Shown in pieces: positions 1 through 5,822 of a stretch of 5,822 nt of DNA; position 1 is the stretch's first letter; the number at the start of each line of letters is the position of its first letter. The notes beneath the pieces are model-generated. The model saw nothing but the letters and a program-made list of their open reading frames with translations. It did no database searches and was not told the DNA's origin. This stretch comes from Acidobacteriota bacterium (lineage in GTDB: Bacteria; Acidobacteriota; Terriglobia; Terriglobales; Acidobacteriaceae): assembly GCA_021779695.1 (NCBI GenBank), contig JAJYAE010000285.1:1-5822 (forward strand). Direction: 5' to 3'. The translations under genes and the position numbers were made by a program.

Positions 1-86
1 AATGCACCCTCCAACGCGATCTTGCTCTGCTCTTCTTCTAATTCGCGGATGTGCAGCAGTCGCTTCAAAGTGTCAGAAGGCCGCAC
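1..86 (-). CDS. fliJ: FliJ, flagellar export chaperone/ATPase stalk protein (N-terminal fragment, cut by window edge)
   Basis: FliJ is a small antiparallel coiled-coil protein. It inserts into the FliI hexamer, much as the gamma subunit does in F1-ATPase, and links the ATPase to the export gate. Only the first 28 codons are present, starting at a GTG and reading MRPSDTLKRLLHIRELEEEQ and then SKIALEGA. The pattern of a basic start, paired leucines, an 'IREL' segment and a run of glutamates is typical of the FliJ N-terminal helix. The GTG lies 3 bases after the fliI stop and has a GGAG site 9 bases upstream inside the end of fliI, so translation is probably coupled. An in-frame TTG six codons later is a weaker alternative start. 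The reading frame is open to the window edge. The short length limits certainty, but position after fliI and sequence agree. Confidence 0.8.
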   Translation of the reverse strand, partial: MRPSDTLKRLLHIRELEEEQSKIALEGA

Positions 87-89
87 TCT

Positions 90-1403
90 TTAGATCTCCG
101 CCGCCAATTGTCCCAGCCTCATCCGCATTTGCAGAAATGAATCCTGCTCATCCGCGCGTTGGGCCAGAAATGCGCGAATCGAGGGACGTGCTCGCAGAGC
201 GCGATCAAGCTCTGGATCAGATCCGGTCTTGTAGGCGCCGATCCGTACCAGGTCTTCCGAGCGAGCCAGAACAGCCAGCATGCGGCGGATCAGGGCAGAT
301 TGCTGCAACGCCTCGGCGCCGGCCACAGCGGGCATGAGGCGGCTGATCGAGTCCAGAACCTGAATGGGCGGATACCATCCCTCTGACGCCAGGGCGCGCG
401 AGAGAACGACATGCCCATCGAGCAGCGAGCGAACCGCATCCACGAGTGGATCCTGCTGGTCATCGCCCTCCATCAGGACCGTGTAGAAGGCTGTAATCGA
501 ACCTTGTCGAAACTGACCAGTGCGCTCCACCAGCTTTGCCAGCCGCGAAAAAACCGAAGGCGTATATCCCTTCGCGGTCGGCGGTTCTCCGGCTGCCAAC
601 CCGATCTCGCGCGCCGCCATCGCATATCGAGTCAAAGAGTCAAGCACCAGGAGCACGTGCTGGCCCCGCGCCGCAAAGTACTCCGCCACGGTGGTCGCCG
701 CCAGCGCCCCCCGCATCCGCTGCAATGGCGATTGATCGGATGTGGAGACGAGAACCACCGAGCGCGCCCGTCCCTCCGCGCCGAGTGCGTCTTCAAGGAA
801 CTCTCCCACCTCGCGCCCGCGCTCGCCCACCAGGCCCACCACCGTCACATCCGCTTCGGTATTCCGCGTCATCATGCCAATCAATGTGCTCTTCCCGACG
901 CCCGAGCCGCCAAAGATTCCAACGCGTTGTCCCCGGCCCACCGTGAGCATCCCATCCAGAACGCGGATCCCCGTGCCCAGTGGAGTGCGAATGGGCACAC
1001 GGTCCAGCGGGGATCGCACGGCACCATCCAGCGGCAACGAATCGCCCACATGCGGCGGCCGCCCTCCATCGAGCGGGCTTCCATCCGCTTGCAACACGCG
1101 GCCCAGCAGCGCCATCCCAACCCCAAAGTCCGGCCGCGTGCCTTGCGCCGCGACCTCGTCGCCGAAGCGAATCCCTTCAGTACTCACGACAGGCATCGTT
1201 AGGAGATTCGCTCCCCGGAAGCCAATCACTTCGGCTTCGTGCACTCGGCCCTCACGGTCCACAATCTCGCAACACTCACCCACTGAGGCGAGCGGGCCTG
1301 CCGATTCGACGGTCTGGGCCACCGACTCAAGGACTCTTCCGCGCCATCTCCATGGCTGGGCACGACGCAAGCGTGTCGCATAGCGCTCCATCAATCCGCT
1401 CAT
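90..1403 (-). CDS. fliI: FliI, flagellum-specific export ATPase
   Basis: FliI is the cytoplasmic hexameric ATPase of the flagellar type III export apparatus, related to the F1 beta subunit. It works with FliH and FliJ to deliver rod, hook and filament subunits to the export gate. At 437 residues its length is normal. Visible parts are the N-terminal barrel (about 20-90), the GRVLQADGSPLDG segment (101-113), the Walker A loop GGSGVGKS (165-172, Lys171), GERGRE (193-198) with the likely catalytic Glu194, Walker B LLVLDSLTRY (251-260, Asp255), the family signature PPTAKGYTPSVFSRLAKLVE (274-293), and the likely arginine finger Arg355 in DSISRLM. The C-terminal helical domain follows to residue 437. 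The ATG overlaps the fliH stop by four bases (ATGA), and GAAGGAAGG lies 8 bases upstream. All catalytic residues are intact. The segment EGWYPPIQVLDS departs slightly from the usual GHYPAID form. FliI is distinguished from virulence-type III ATPases by its neighbours. Confidence 0.98.
   Translation of the reverse strand: MSGLMERYATRLRRAQPWRWRGRVLESVAQTVESAGPLASVGECCEIVDREGRVHEAEVIGFRGANLLTMPVVSTEGIRFGDEVAAQGTRPDFGVGMALLGRVLQADGSPLDGGRPPHVGDSLPLDGAVRSPLDRVPIRTPLGTGIRVLDGMLTVGRGQRVGIFGGSGVGKSTLIGMMTRNTEADVTVVGLVGERGREVGEFLEDALGAEGRARSVVLVSTSDQSPLQRMRGALAATTVAEYFAARGQHVLLVLDSLTRYAMAAREIGLAAGEPPTAKGYTPSVFSRLAKLVERTGQFRQGSITAFYTVLMEGDDQQDPLVDAVRSLLDGHVVLSRALASEGWYPPIQVLDSISRLMPAVAGAEALQQSALIRRMLAVLARSEDLVRIGAYKTGSDPELDRALRARPSIRAFLAQRADEQDSFLQMRMRLGQLAAEI
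96..99 (-). promoter_or_regulatory. Ribosome binding site for fliJ
   Basis: On the minus strand GGAG lies 9 bases before the GTG at 84-86, inside the last codons of fliI. It supports the GTG as the fliJ start over the later in-frame TTG and suggests coupled translation of fliI and fliJ. Confidence 0.5.
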
Positions 1404-2173
1404 GGCTGCAGCCTTCCTTCCACAGCCGCCCCAGCTTCCTCTTCCGCGACAGGCCGCATTGGACGATCAAAGAAGCCTCGCTCGATCTCGGACAACTGCG
1501 CCCGAATTCCCAAGTCGGCCTTGCCCATCGCCGTTTCAACTTCACAGTCCCCGGTGCGCATCCCCTCGACCCCCATCACGATTGGTTTCCCTGCAAGAGC
1601 AGGGAGATGCTGGATTGCCTCGTTCCAGAGTTCGAAATCGCATGCGGGGATCTTCAGCCGCACCTCGGTGGACTGGGCAATCTGTCCGAGTGCGACCCTT
1701 ACAGCTCCCGTCAACAACAGCGGGTCCATTTGCGCTTCGCGGCGCAGAATTCGAGCCGCCACCGCCAAGGCCAACGTTACGACCTCACGCTCGGCAGAGT
1801 GCAGGTACTGATCCCTCGCCCGATCGAACTGAGCCACCAAGTCCGCCATCTTTTGGCCCTGACGGGCCAGTTCTTTGTCGCATGCCGCCCGCAGCGCCTC
1901 ACGCTCGGCTCGTCGTCCTTCTTCCATACCTTGCAGCCGGCCCTCCTCAAAGCCCTTTCGCCGCTCATCGGCCAACTCCTCGCATGACTCTGCCTCTGCC
2001 GTCGTTGCGCCATCGACAGGCGAAGCCGTTGTCCGATCTTTCGATCCCTCTGGAGAAACCTCTTCCAGGCTTGGATACCCTTCCCATACGGGGCGGGTCG
2101 GCTCCGGTCCAGCCGGGTAGGCAAAGGCCTCGATAACGGTTTCTCTTGTTTGCCGGGTCCAGGTCTGCTGCAT
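1400..2173 (-). CDS. fliH: FliH, negative regulator/stator of the export ATPase FliI
   Basis: FliH dimerises along a long helix, binds the N terminus of FliI, restrains its ATPase activity and docks it to the FliN C-ring and FlhA. The family is poorly conserved, but three features identify this one: perfect GxxxG repeats KGFEEGRLQGMEEG (positions 73-86 from the chosen start), a coiled-coil stretch rich in Glu, Arg and Ala (about 85-150), and the C-terminal motif GDCEVETAMGKADLGIRAQL (208-227), which matches the usual FliH/YscL ending. The N terminus has one early Trp (Trp5), comparable to the Trp residues that dock Salmonella FliH. I chose the ATG at 2171-2173 (257 residues). A GTG four codons upstream (2185) is in frame, but its putative ribosome site GAGGGG overlaps the GTG itself. 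The gap to fliG is 23 bases, and the stop overlaps the fliI start by four bases. A tail of about 20 acidic and Ala/Gly-rich residues follows the conserved domain. Confidence 0.92.
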   Translation of the reverse strand: MQQTWTRQTRETVIEAFAYPAGPEPTRPVWEGYPSLEEVSPEGSKDRTTASPVDGATTAEAESCEELADERRKGFEEGRLQGMEEGRRAEREALRAACDKELARQGQKMADLVAQFDRARDQYLHSAEREVVTLALAVAARILRREAQMDPLLLTGAVRVALGQIAQSTEVRLKIPACDFELWNEAIQHLPALAGKPIVMGVEGMRTGDCEVETAMGKADLGIRAQLSEIERGFFDRPMRPVAEEEAGAAVEGRLQP

Positions 2174-2176
2174 CGT

Positions 2177-2190
2177 TCTTCGCACCCCTC
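2177..2190 (-). promoter_or_regulatory. Ribosome binding region of fliH
   Basis: The minus strand reads GAGGGGTGCGAAGAACG before the ATG at 2171-2173. GAGGGG (2185-2190) lies 11 bases from that ATG, and a second weaker GAAGA (2177-2181) lies 3 bases away. The alternative GTG at 2183-2185 would use the last G of GAGGGG itself, leaving no spacer, so the ATG is preferred. Neither spacing is ideal. Confidence 0.4.
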
Positions 2191-2196
2191 ACGCTC

Positions 2197-3249
2197 TTAT
2201 GCCAGCATCTCGTCGCCGGTTTCCAGCTTCAGCACCACTTTGCCCTCAGCTTCCAACCGGCGCGCAAGGTTCAGAATCTCCTGCTGCGCCTGGGCCACTT
2301 CGCGCGACCGAACCGGGCCCAGCACTTCCATGTCCTCCTTGAGCATCTCCACAGCGCGCGAGCTCATCGATTTGAAGATCTGCGCGCGAAGCTCCTCATT
2401 GGCGCCCCGCAGGGCCATCGCCAGCTGGCGCTTGTCCACTCCGGAAACAATCTCGCGAATCGTGGCCGGCGGCACCGTCACCAGATCTTCAAACGTAAAC
2501 ATCAGGTTGCGGATGCTGAGGGCCAGTTCTGGCTCCCCTTCTTCAATGGTTTCGAGAATCTTCTTCGAATCCTCAGCAGGCATGCGGTTGAGCAGATCAG
2601 CGACGGCTTTGAAGCCCGAGTAGCTCTTGCGCGCCGTGTCACCCATATTTTCGAGCCGGCGGTGCAGGATCTGCGCCACTTTCTGCGCCATCTCCGGCGA
2701 GAACTGCCGCATCTCCGCCAAACGCCGGACAGCAACCACCTTGTGATCCTCGCTCAGATTCTCAAGCACCTGCGAGGCCCGCTTGGGATCCAGATGCGCC
2801 AGTACCAGGGCAATCGTCTGCGGATGCTCGGAGTCGAGGAGTTTACCCAACTGTTGCGGATCGGTGCGTTGGAGCTTTGCCAGGTTGCCTTGGGCAGCCT
2901 CCTGCGACCGGCGAACCAGCATCAGCAAATCCTCGGCGCGGTCTTTGCCGAAGGTCTCCACCAGCAGGCGGCTGGCGTAGTCCAGGCCGCCGTGCATCAT
3001 GAAGTTTTGCGTCTCAAGCAGCTCCCAGAACTCCTCCAGCACCTCGCTGGAAAGTTCAGGGGTCACACCGCGCAGCTCAGCCAGCTCCTCCGTAATCCGC
3101 TGCACATCCGAATCCGGGAGATCTCGCAAAATCTGTTTGGCCAGATCCTCACCCACCACCATCAGCAGCACTGCCGCCTTACGCAGTCCGCTCATGTTGA
3201 CCAGCGGGCGCCTCCGATCTGTTGCGCGTTCAATTGCTTCTTCCGCCAT
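2197..3249 (-). CDS. fliG: FliG, flagellar motor switch/rotor protein
   Basis: FliG is the C-ring protein that attaches to the FliF tail, contacts FliM and receives torque from the MotA/B stator. This one is 350 residues from the chosen start, close to the usual 330-350. The N-terminal FliF-binding domain starts near SGLRKAAVLLMVVGED. The middle domain carries the signature EHPQTIALVLAHLD (141-154) that contacts FliM. The C-terminal torque helix reads ALRGANEELRAQIFKSMSSR and then AVEMLKEDMEVLGPVR. Aligned by eye to E. coli, the charged torque residues K264, R281, D288, D289 and R297 correspond here to Arg281, Arg298, Glu305, Asp306 and Arg314, so every charge is kept. I start at the ATG at 3247-3249, because GGAGG lies exactly 6 bases upstream. 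An ATG at 3274-3276, directly after the fliF stop (TAGATG), would add nine residues (MAQCSRRKG) but has only GGAG three bases away. The 23-base gap to fliH fits one operon. Confidence 0.97.
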   Translation of the reverse strand: MAEEAIERATDRRRPLVNMSGLRKAAVLLMVVGEDLAKQILRDLPDSDVQRITEELAELRGVTPELSSEVLEEFWELLETQNFMMHGGLDYASRLLVETFGKDRAEDLLMLVRRSQEAAQGNLAKLQRTDPQQLGKLLDSEHPQTIALVLAHLDPKRASQVLENLSEDHKVVAVRRLAEMRQFSPEMAQKVAQILHRRLENMGDTARKSYSGFKAVADLLNRMPAEDSKKILETIEEGEPELALSIRNLMFTFEDLVTVPPATIREIVSGVDKRQLAMALRGANEELRAQIFKSMSSRAVEMLKEDMEVLGPVRSREVAQAQQEILNLARRLEAEGKVVLKLETGDEMLA

Positions 3250-3255
3250 TCCCTT

Positions 3256-3260
3256 CCTCC
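3256..3260 (-). promoter_or_regulatory. Strong ribosome binding site that sets the fliG start
   Basis: The minus strand carries GGAGG followed by six bases (AAGGGA) and then ATG at 3247-3249. This is the strongest Shine-Dalgarno match in the window. It lies inside the longer reading frame that begins at 3276, which argues that the longer start is an artefact. Confidence 0.75.
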
Positions 3261-3276
3261 GGCTGCATTGCGCCAT

Positions 3277-4923
3277 CTACTCCGAGTGAATCCAGCTTTG
3301 CAGCAGCCTTGAGCTTTGCGTGGGTTCACGCTTCAGGTGCCCGGTCACCTGCTCGTAGATCTCCTGCGTGCGCATGCGCTCCGGATCGGGAGCAGCCGGC
3401 AAGGGGGGATTTCCGCCCTCGGCATGCAGAGAGCTTCCCGGCAATGCCGGCATCGGGTCCCGGCTGTTCCCTGCAGGCAGTGCATGGGTCATGGCACGGA
3501 CTGCGGGTCGCACTCCAAATGCCAGCACGACCACAAGCCCGAGAAGCAAAACAGCCGCCTTGACGAGCACGGGGGAGTTTTCGGCTCCGCTAAGCACCCG
3601 TTGCGGGACCGAGACCGGTTGCGCGGCACGATTCTCCTCAAACGCCAGATCCTGCACCGTGATAACGTCTCCACGCGTGCCATCGTAACCAACGGCAGCC
3701 TGCGCCAAAGCCGTCAGATTGCGCAGATCGCCTGCCGACCAGGGCTGCCACTGCGCGACAGCGCCTCTGGCAGCGGGATGCATCAGCCGATCATTGACGA
3801 CGATTGCGGCCGTCAATCGCCTCACTCGTCCCGGGTTTTCCACCACGTGGCGCACCGTCTTTGTCACCCCGTAGGTGCCGCTTTCGGTGGTGGCGCTTTG
3901 GGGCGGCGTGGTCTGCCGTGGGTAAACGGGCAACGCCTGCGTATTGGGCGCATTGGATGCAGCGCCAGGGACGCCCGCGGCCACCGGCTGCCCGCCGGAG
4001 GTCTGCTGCGTGCGCTGCATGGAGAGCGTGGCCGACTGGCTGGGATCATAAATCTCGCGCGTTTCATCGGTCGCATCCGGATCGTAGTCCAGCGTCACCG
4101 AGGCCCTCACATTCCCCGGACCGGTGACCGGCTCCAATGTGGCCACGAGCTTTTCTTCCAATGCCTGCTCGGCGCCGAGCTTCAAGGTCTCGGGTGTCCT
4201 GGGTCCCAGCGGCAGATGTCCGTCGGCGTCGACCAGCACGACGTGGTCCGCCACCAGCCCGTCCACAGCGGAGGCCACCAGATTGCGGATCGAGTCCGCT
4301 TCGCCGTCTGCGAGGTTGGCATGCCGCAACTTGAGAACCACGGACGCCTTGGCTGGGCGCTCATCCTCACGAAAGAGTGACTCGTGCGGCATCACCAGAT
4401 GGACCCGAGCGGATTCCACGTCGGAAAGCGTCCCAATCGTATGCTCCAGTTCGCCCTCCATCGCCCTCTGATAGTTGACCTGCTCGTCAAATTCCGAACC
4501 AACCCAGTTCGGTTTATCAAAGAGCTCGAAGCCCATCCGCCCGCTTCGCACGCCCCCCTTTGCGGCCGTCGCCAGCCGTGCCTTGTCCAGTTGCGGCGCC
4601 GGCACGAGGATCGCCGTTCCGTTTTGCGCCACGTCATAAGGAATCTGCGCCTGTGTCAGAGTCAGCCCAGTCTGGCGCGCATCGTCCGGATCCATACCGG
4701 CATACAGCGTGCGCCAGTCCGTGCGCAGGCCAAACCAGGCGAGGGACGCAGCCAGAGCTGCCAACAGGACTGCTGCCAGCATGGCCCCGTTGCGCTGGGC
4801 AGAAGACAACGAGGCCCAATAGATCCGCGTTCGGGTCCAGAGCGGGGCCAGCCCGGAGAGCATCGACCCACCCACCAGCGCCCCCGGCGCAGTTGTCTCC
4901 ATTTTGGTTCCCGGCGTCGACAT
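3277..4923 (-). CDS. fliF: FliF, flagellar MS-ring protein
   Basis: FliF forms the MS-ring in the inner membrane, the first flagellar structure to assemble and the housing of the export gate. The 548-residue product has a hydrophobic first membrane helix (about 47-66), then ring-building motif 1 (about 68-125, with DWRTLYAGMDPDDA) and motif 2 (about 130-233, with EGELEHTIGTLSDVESARVH). A third ring domain (about 250-430, with LEPVTGPGNVRASVTLDYD) is interrupted by the beta-collar region, which contains GVPGAASNAPN. The family sequence TKTVRHVVENPGRVRRL comes next. The second membrane helix spans about 452-470. A Pro/Gly/Ala-rich cytoplasmic linker (471-516) leads to the FliG-binding helices at the end (IYEQVTGHLKREP, LLQSWIHSE). 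The ATG at 4921-4923 has GAGGGA 7 bases upstream; a second ATG at codon 8 is possible. The gap after fliE is 27 bases. The length is near the usual 530-570, and nothing is missing. Confidence 0.98.
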   Translation of the reverse strand: MSTPGTKMETTAPGALVGGSMLSGLAPLWTRTRIYWASLSSAQRNGAMLAAVLLAALAASLAWFGLRTDWRTLYAGMDPDDARQTGLTLTQAQIPYDVAQNGTAILVPAPQLDKARLATAAKGGVRSGRMGFELFDKPNWVGSEFDEQVNYQRAMEGELEHTIGTLSDVESARVHLVMPHESLFREDERPAKASVVLKLRHANLADGEADSIRNLVASAVDGLVADHVVLVDADGHLPLGPRTPETLKLGAEQALEEKLVATLEPVTGPGNVRASVTLDYDPDATDETREIYDPSQSATLSMQRTQQTSGGQPVAAGVPGAASNAPNTQALPVYPRQTTPPQSATTESGTYGVTKTVRHVVENPGRVRRLTAAIVVNDRLMHPAARGAVAQWQPWSAGDLRNLTALAQAAVGYDGTRGDVITVQDLAFEENRAAQPVSVPQRVLSGAENSPVLVKAAVLLLGLVVVLAFGVRPAVRAMTHALPAGNSRDPMPALPGSSLHAEGGNPPLPAAPDPERMRTQEIYEQVTGHLKREPTQSSRLLQSWIHSE

Positions 4924-4950
4924 CCTTGAGTCCCTCGCTCGGCTATGCCA

Positions 4951-5268
4951 CTAAAACTGCATGCTCATGATCTGCTGATACGCCTGGACCGCCTTATTGC
5001 GCACGGAAAGCGCCATCTCGAAGGCCATGTCTGCCTTCTGGGTTGCAATCATGGCCTGATGGACGTCCACTCCAGAGCCATTCATCAACCCCTCAACAGC
5101 CTGGTGCGCCTGATCTTCGAGCACATGGATCTGTCCAACGGCATCGCGGAGAAGACTGCTGAACGGGGCAGCAGCTCCGTTCGGCGATATGTTCCGATCC
5201 ACAGACCCCAACGAATTCTCCGAGAAGGCCGAACTCACCCCCTGGACCGTGTTGGTCGATATCTGCAT
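4951..5268 (-). CDS. fliE: FliE, MS-ring/rod junction protein
   Basis: FliE is a small helical protein, exported early through the type III apparatus, that connects the FliF MS-ring to the proximal rod and stabilises the export gate. The 105-residue product matches the family length. The first 33 residues are polar and variable. The conserved part runs FSSLLRDAVGQIHVLEDQA (36-54), then VDVHQAMIATQKADMAFEMA (67-86) and the ending VRNKAVQAYQQIMSMQF (89-105). The ending, with RNK, AYQxIM and a terminal MQ, is diagnostic. The ATG at 5266-5268 has GGGAG 9 bases upstream. The gene sits between flgC and fliF, the usual place for fliE, and should be made in step with both. Confidence 0.97.
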   Translation of the reverse strand: MQISTNTVQGVSSAFSENSLGSVDRNISPNGAAAPFSSLLRDAVGQIHVLEDQAHQAVEGLMNGSGVDVHQAMIATQKADMAFEMALSVRNKAVQAYQQIMSMQF

Positions 5269-5291
5269 TGACTCTTTCTCCCTTCTCCCCC

Positions 5292-5304
5292 GCCTGATTC
5301 AGGC
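5292..5304. repeat. 13-base palindrome between flgC and fliE
   Basis: GCCTGA and TCAGGC flank a single T, in the 53-base gap between the flgC stop and the fliE start. As RNA it can form a five-pair stem with a three-base loop. On the transcribed strand it is followed by the purine-rich fliE ribosome site and no run of U, so it is not a rho-independent terminator. It could shape mRNA processing or fliE translation, or be chance. Confidence 0.35.
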
Positions 5305-5321
5305 TGCCAGGGTCGACGTGT

Positions 5322-5810
5322 CTACGCTTTTGCAATCTCGAGGGCCGACGCGATCATGCTCTTTTCCGCCTGCACCGCCGAGCCGTTCAGCCCATAGGCT
5401 CGGGTCGCTCCCATTAGGTCCACCATCTCCGTTAAGGGATTGATGTTGGGATAGGCCACATAGCCATCCGGCCCGGCGTCAGGATGTCCCGGGTCATAGC
5501 GCTCCAGCGGTGCGGAAGGATCCTGCACGACCTGGGCAATATGTACACCCGTCGAAACGCCCGAACCGGAGAGTCCACCCCGCAATGAGGCCTCTGCTGG
5601 CGAGTTCGCCTGAGCCGCCTCACTCATTGAGCTGGCAAAACTGGAATCGACCGGGTCCGCGGTAAAGACAACCATCTGCCTTCTGTAGGGACCGCCACTC
5701 TCGGTCCGAGTGGTCTCGGCATTGGCCATATTGGCTGCCACAACTTCTGCCCGCATCCGCTCGGCCTGCATGGCCGAGCCCGATGTCTCCATCACTCCAA
5801 AAAGATTCAT
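5322..5810 (-). CDS. flgC: FlgC, flagellar proximal rod protein
   Basis: FlgC is one of the proximal rod proteins, exported through the basal body and assembled between FliE and the distal rod. The product has 162 residues. The N-terminal rod helix contains the family motif AANMANAETT (25-34), followed by GGPYRRQMVVF (39-49). The conserved C-terminal part reads YDPGHPDAGPDGYVAYPNIN (105-124), EMVDLMGATRAYGLN (128-142) and a last helix with KSMIASALEIAKA (150-162). Between them is a Ser/Ala/Gly-rich stretch (about 51-88) that makes the protein longer than enteric FlgC (about 134). The ATG at 5808-5810 has AAGAGGA just upstream, with GAGG only 3 bases from the start codon. The window ends 12 bases upstream of the ATG, so whether flgB precedes it cannot be seen. 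FlgB or FlgG identity is unlikely, given the HPDAxxDGYVxYPN motif. Confidence 0.96.
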   Translation of the reverse strand: MNLFGVMETSGSAMQAERMRAEVVAANMANAETTRTESGGPYRRQMVVFTADPVDSSFASSMSEAAQANSPAEASLRGGLSGSGVSTGVHIAQVVQDPSAPLERYDPGHPDAGPDGYVAYPNINPLTEMVDLMGATRAYGLNGSAVQAEKSMIASALEIAKA

Positions 5811-5822
5811 GATCCTCTTCTC

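Noticed and set aside
411..1383. Plus-strand frames opposite fliI (411-1202 and 742-1383)
   Set aside because: They are antisense to a gene with intact catalytic motifs. Composition is low-complexity Arg/Pro/Ser and neither has a convincing ribosome site.
90..1403. FliI as a virulence-type (non-flagellar) type III secretion ATPase
   Set aside because: The neighbours FlgC, FliE, FliF and FliG are flagellar-specific, and rod genes are absent from injectisome clusters.
3490..3506. Sigma-54-like TGGCAC on the plus strand, near the fliF 3' end
   Set aside because: The GC half of the -12 element (TTGC) is missing at the right spacing, and it points against the operon inside a coding region.
980..4380. 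Long plus-strand open frames opposite the flagellar genes (980-1987, 2146-3312, 3316-4380; 335 to 388 codons)
   Set aside because: They lie wholly antisense to well-conserved fliI, fliH, fliG and fliF. The translations are rich in Arg, His, Pro and Ser with no recognisable domain. In GC-rich coding DNA such shadow frames are expected.
4384..5271. Plus-strand frames opposite the fliF start and fliE (4384-4929, 4945-5271)
   Set aside because: They mirror fliF and fliE codons and show no family resemblance. The minus-strand proteins account for the region.
5269..5321. Possible terminator or internal promoter in the flgC-fliE gap
   Set aside because: The small hairpin has no U-run after it on the transcribed strand, and I see no -35/-10, sigma-28 or sigma-54 pattern in the 53 bases.

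Overview
The window is one tightly packed stretch of flagellar genes, all on the minus strand. Transcription runs from high to low coordinates in the order flgC, fliE, fliF, fliG, fliH, fliI, fliJ, with fliJ cut by the left edge. About 97% of the bases are coding. The gaps between genes are 53, 27, 27, 23, -4 and 3 bases, and each gene has a recognisable ribosome binding site. This fits a single polycistronic unit whose promoter lies beyond the right edge, probably upstream of flgB, which usually precedes flgC. I see no RNA gene, mobile element, CRISPR array, rho-independent terminator or convincing internal promoter. No gene-free stretch exceeds 53 bases.

Together the genes build the earliest parts of the flagellum. 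FliF forms the MS-ring in the inner membrane. FliG sits on its cytoplasmic face as the rotor protein that receives torque. FliE joins the MS-ring to the rod, and FlgC is a proximal rod protein. FliH, FliI and FliJ form the ATPase complex that delivers substrates to the flagellar type III export gate. The order of the genes mirrors the order of assembly.

The organism is a motile bacterium with GC-rich DNA. The flgBC-fliEFGHIJ type of cluster occurs in many phyla, including Firmicutes, spirochaetes and acidobacteria; in enteric bacteria flgBC lies away from fliE-J. From the sequence style (GC-rich, FlgC beginning MNLFGVM, FlgC with a long Ser/Ala-rich insert, short ring proteins) my best guess is Acidobacteriota, class Terriglobia. 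This rests on memory of family sequences, not on a search, and I hold it at roughly 50-60%.

I found no undescribed system here. The points worth a second look are modest: two gene starts that an automatic caller could place too far upstream (fliG, fliH), a GTG-started partial fliJ at the edge, a 13-base palindrome between flgC and fliE, a long linker in FlgC, and a few substitutions at functional positions in FliG and FliI.
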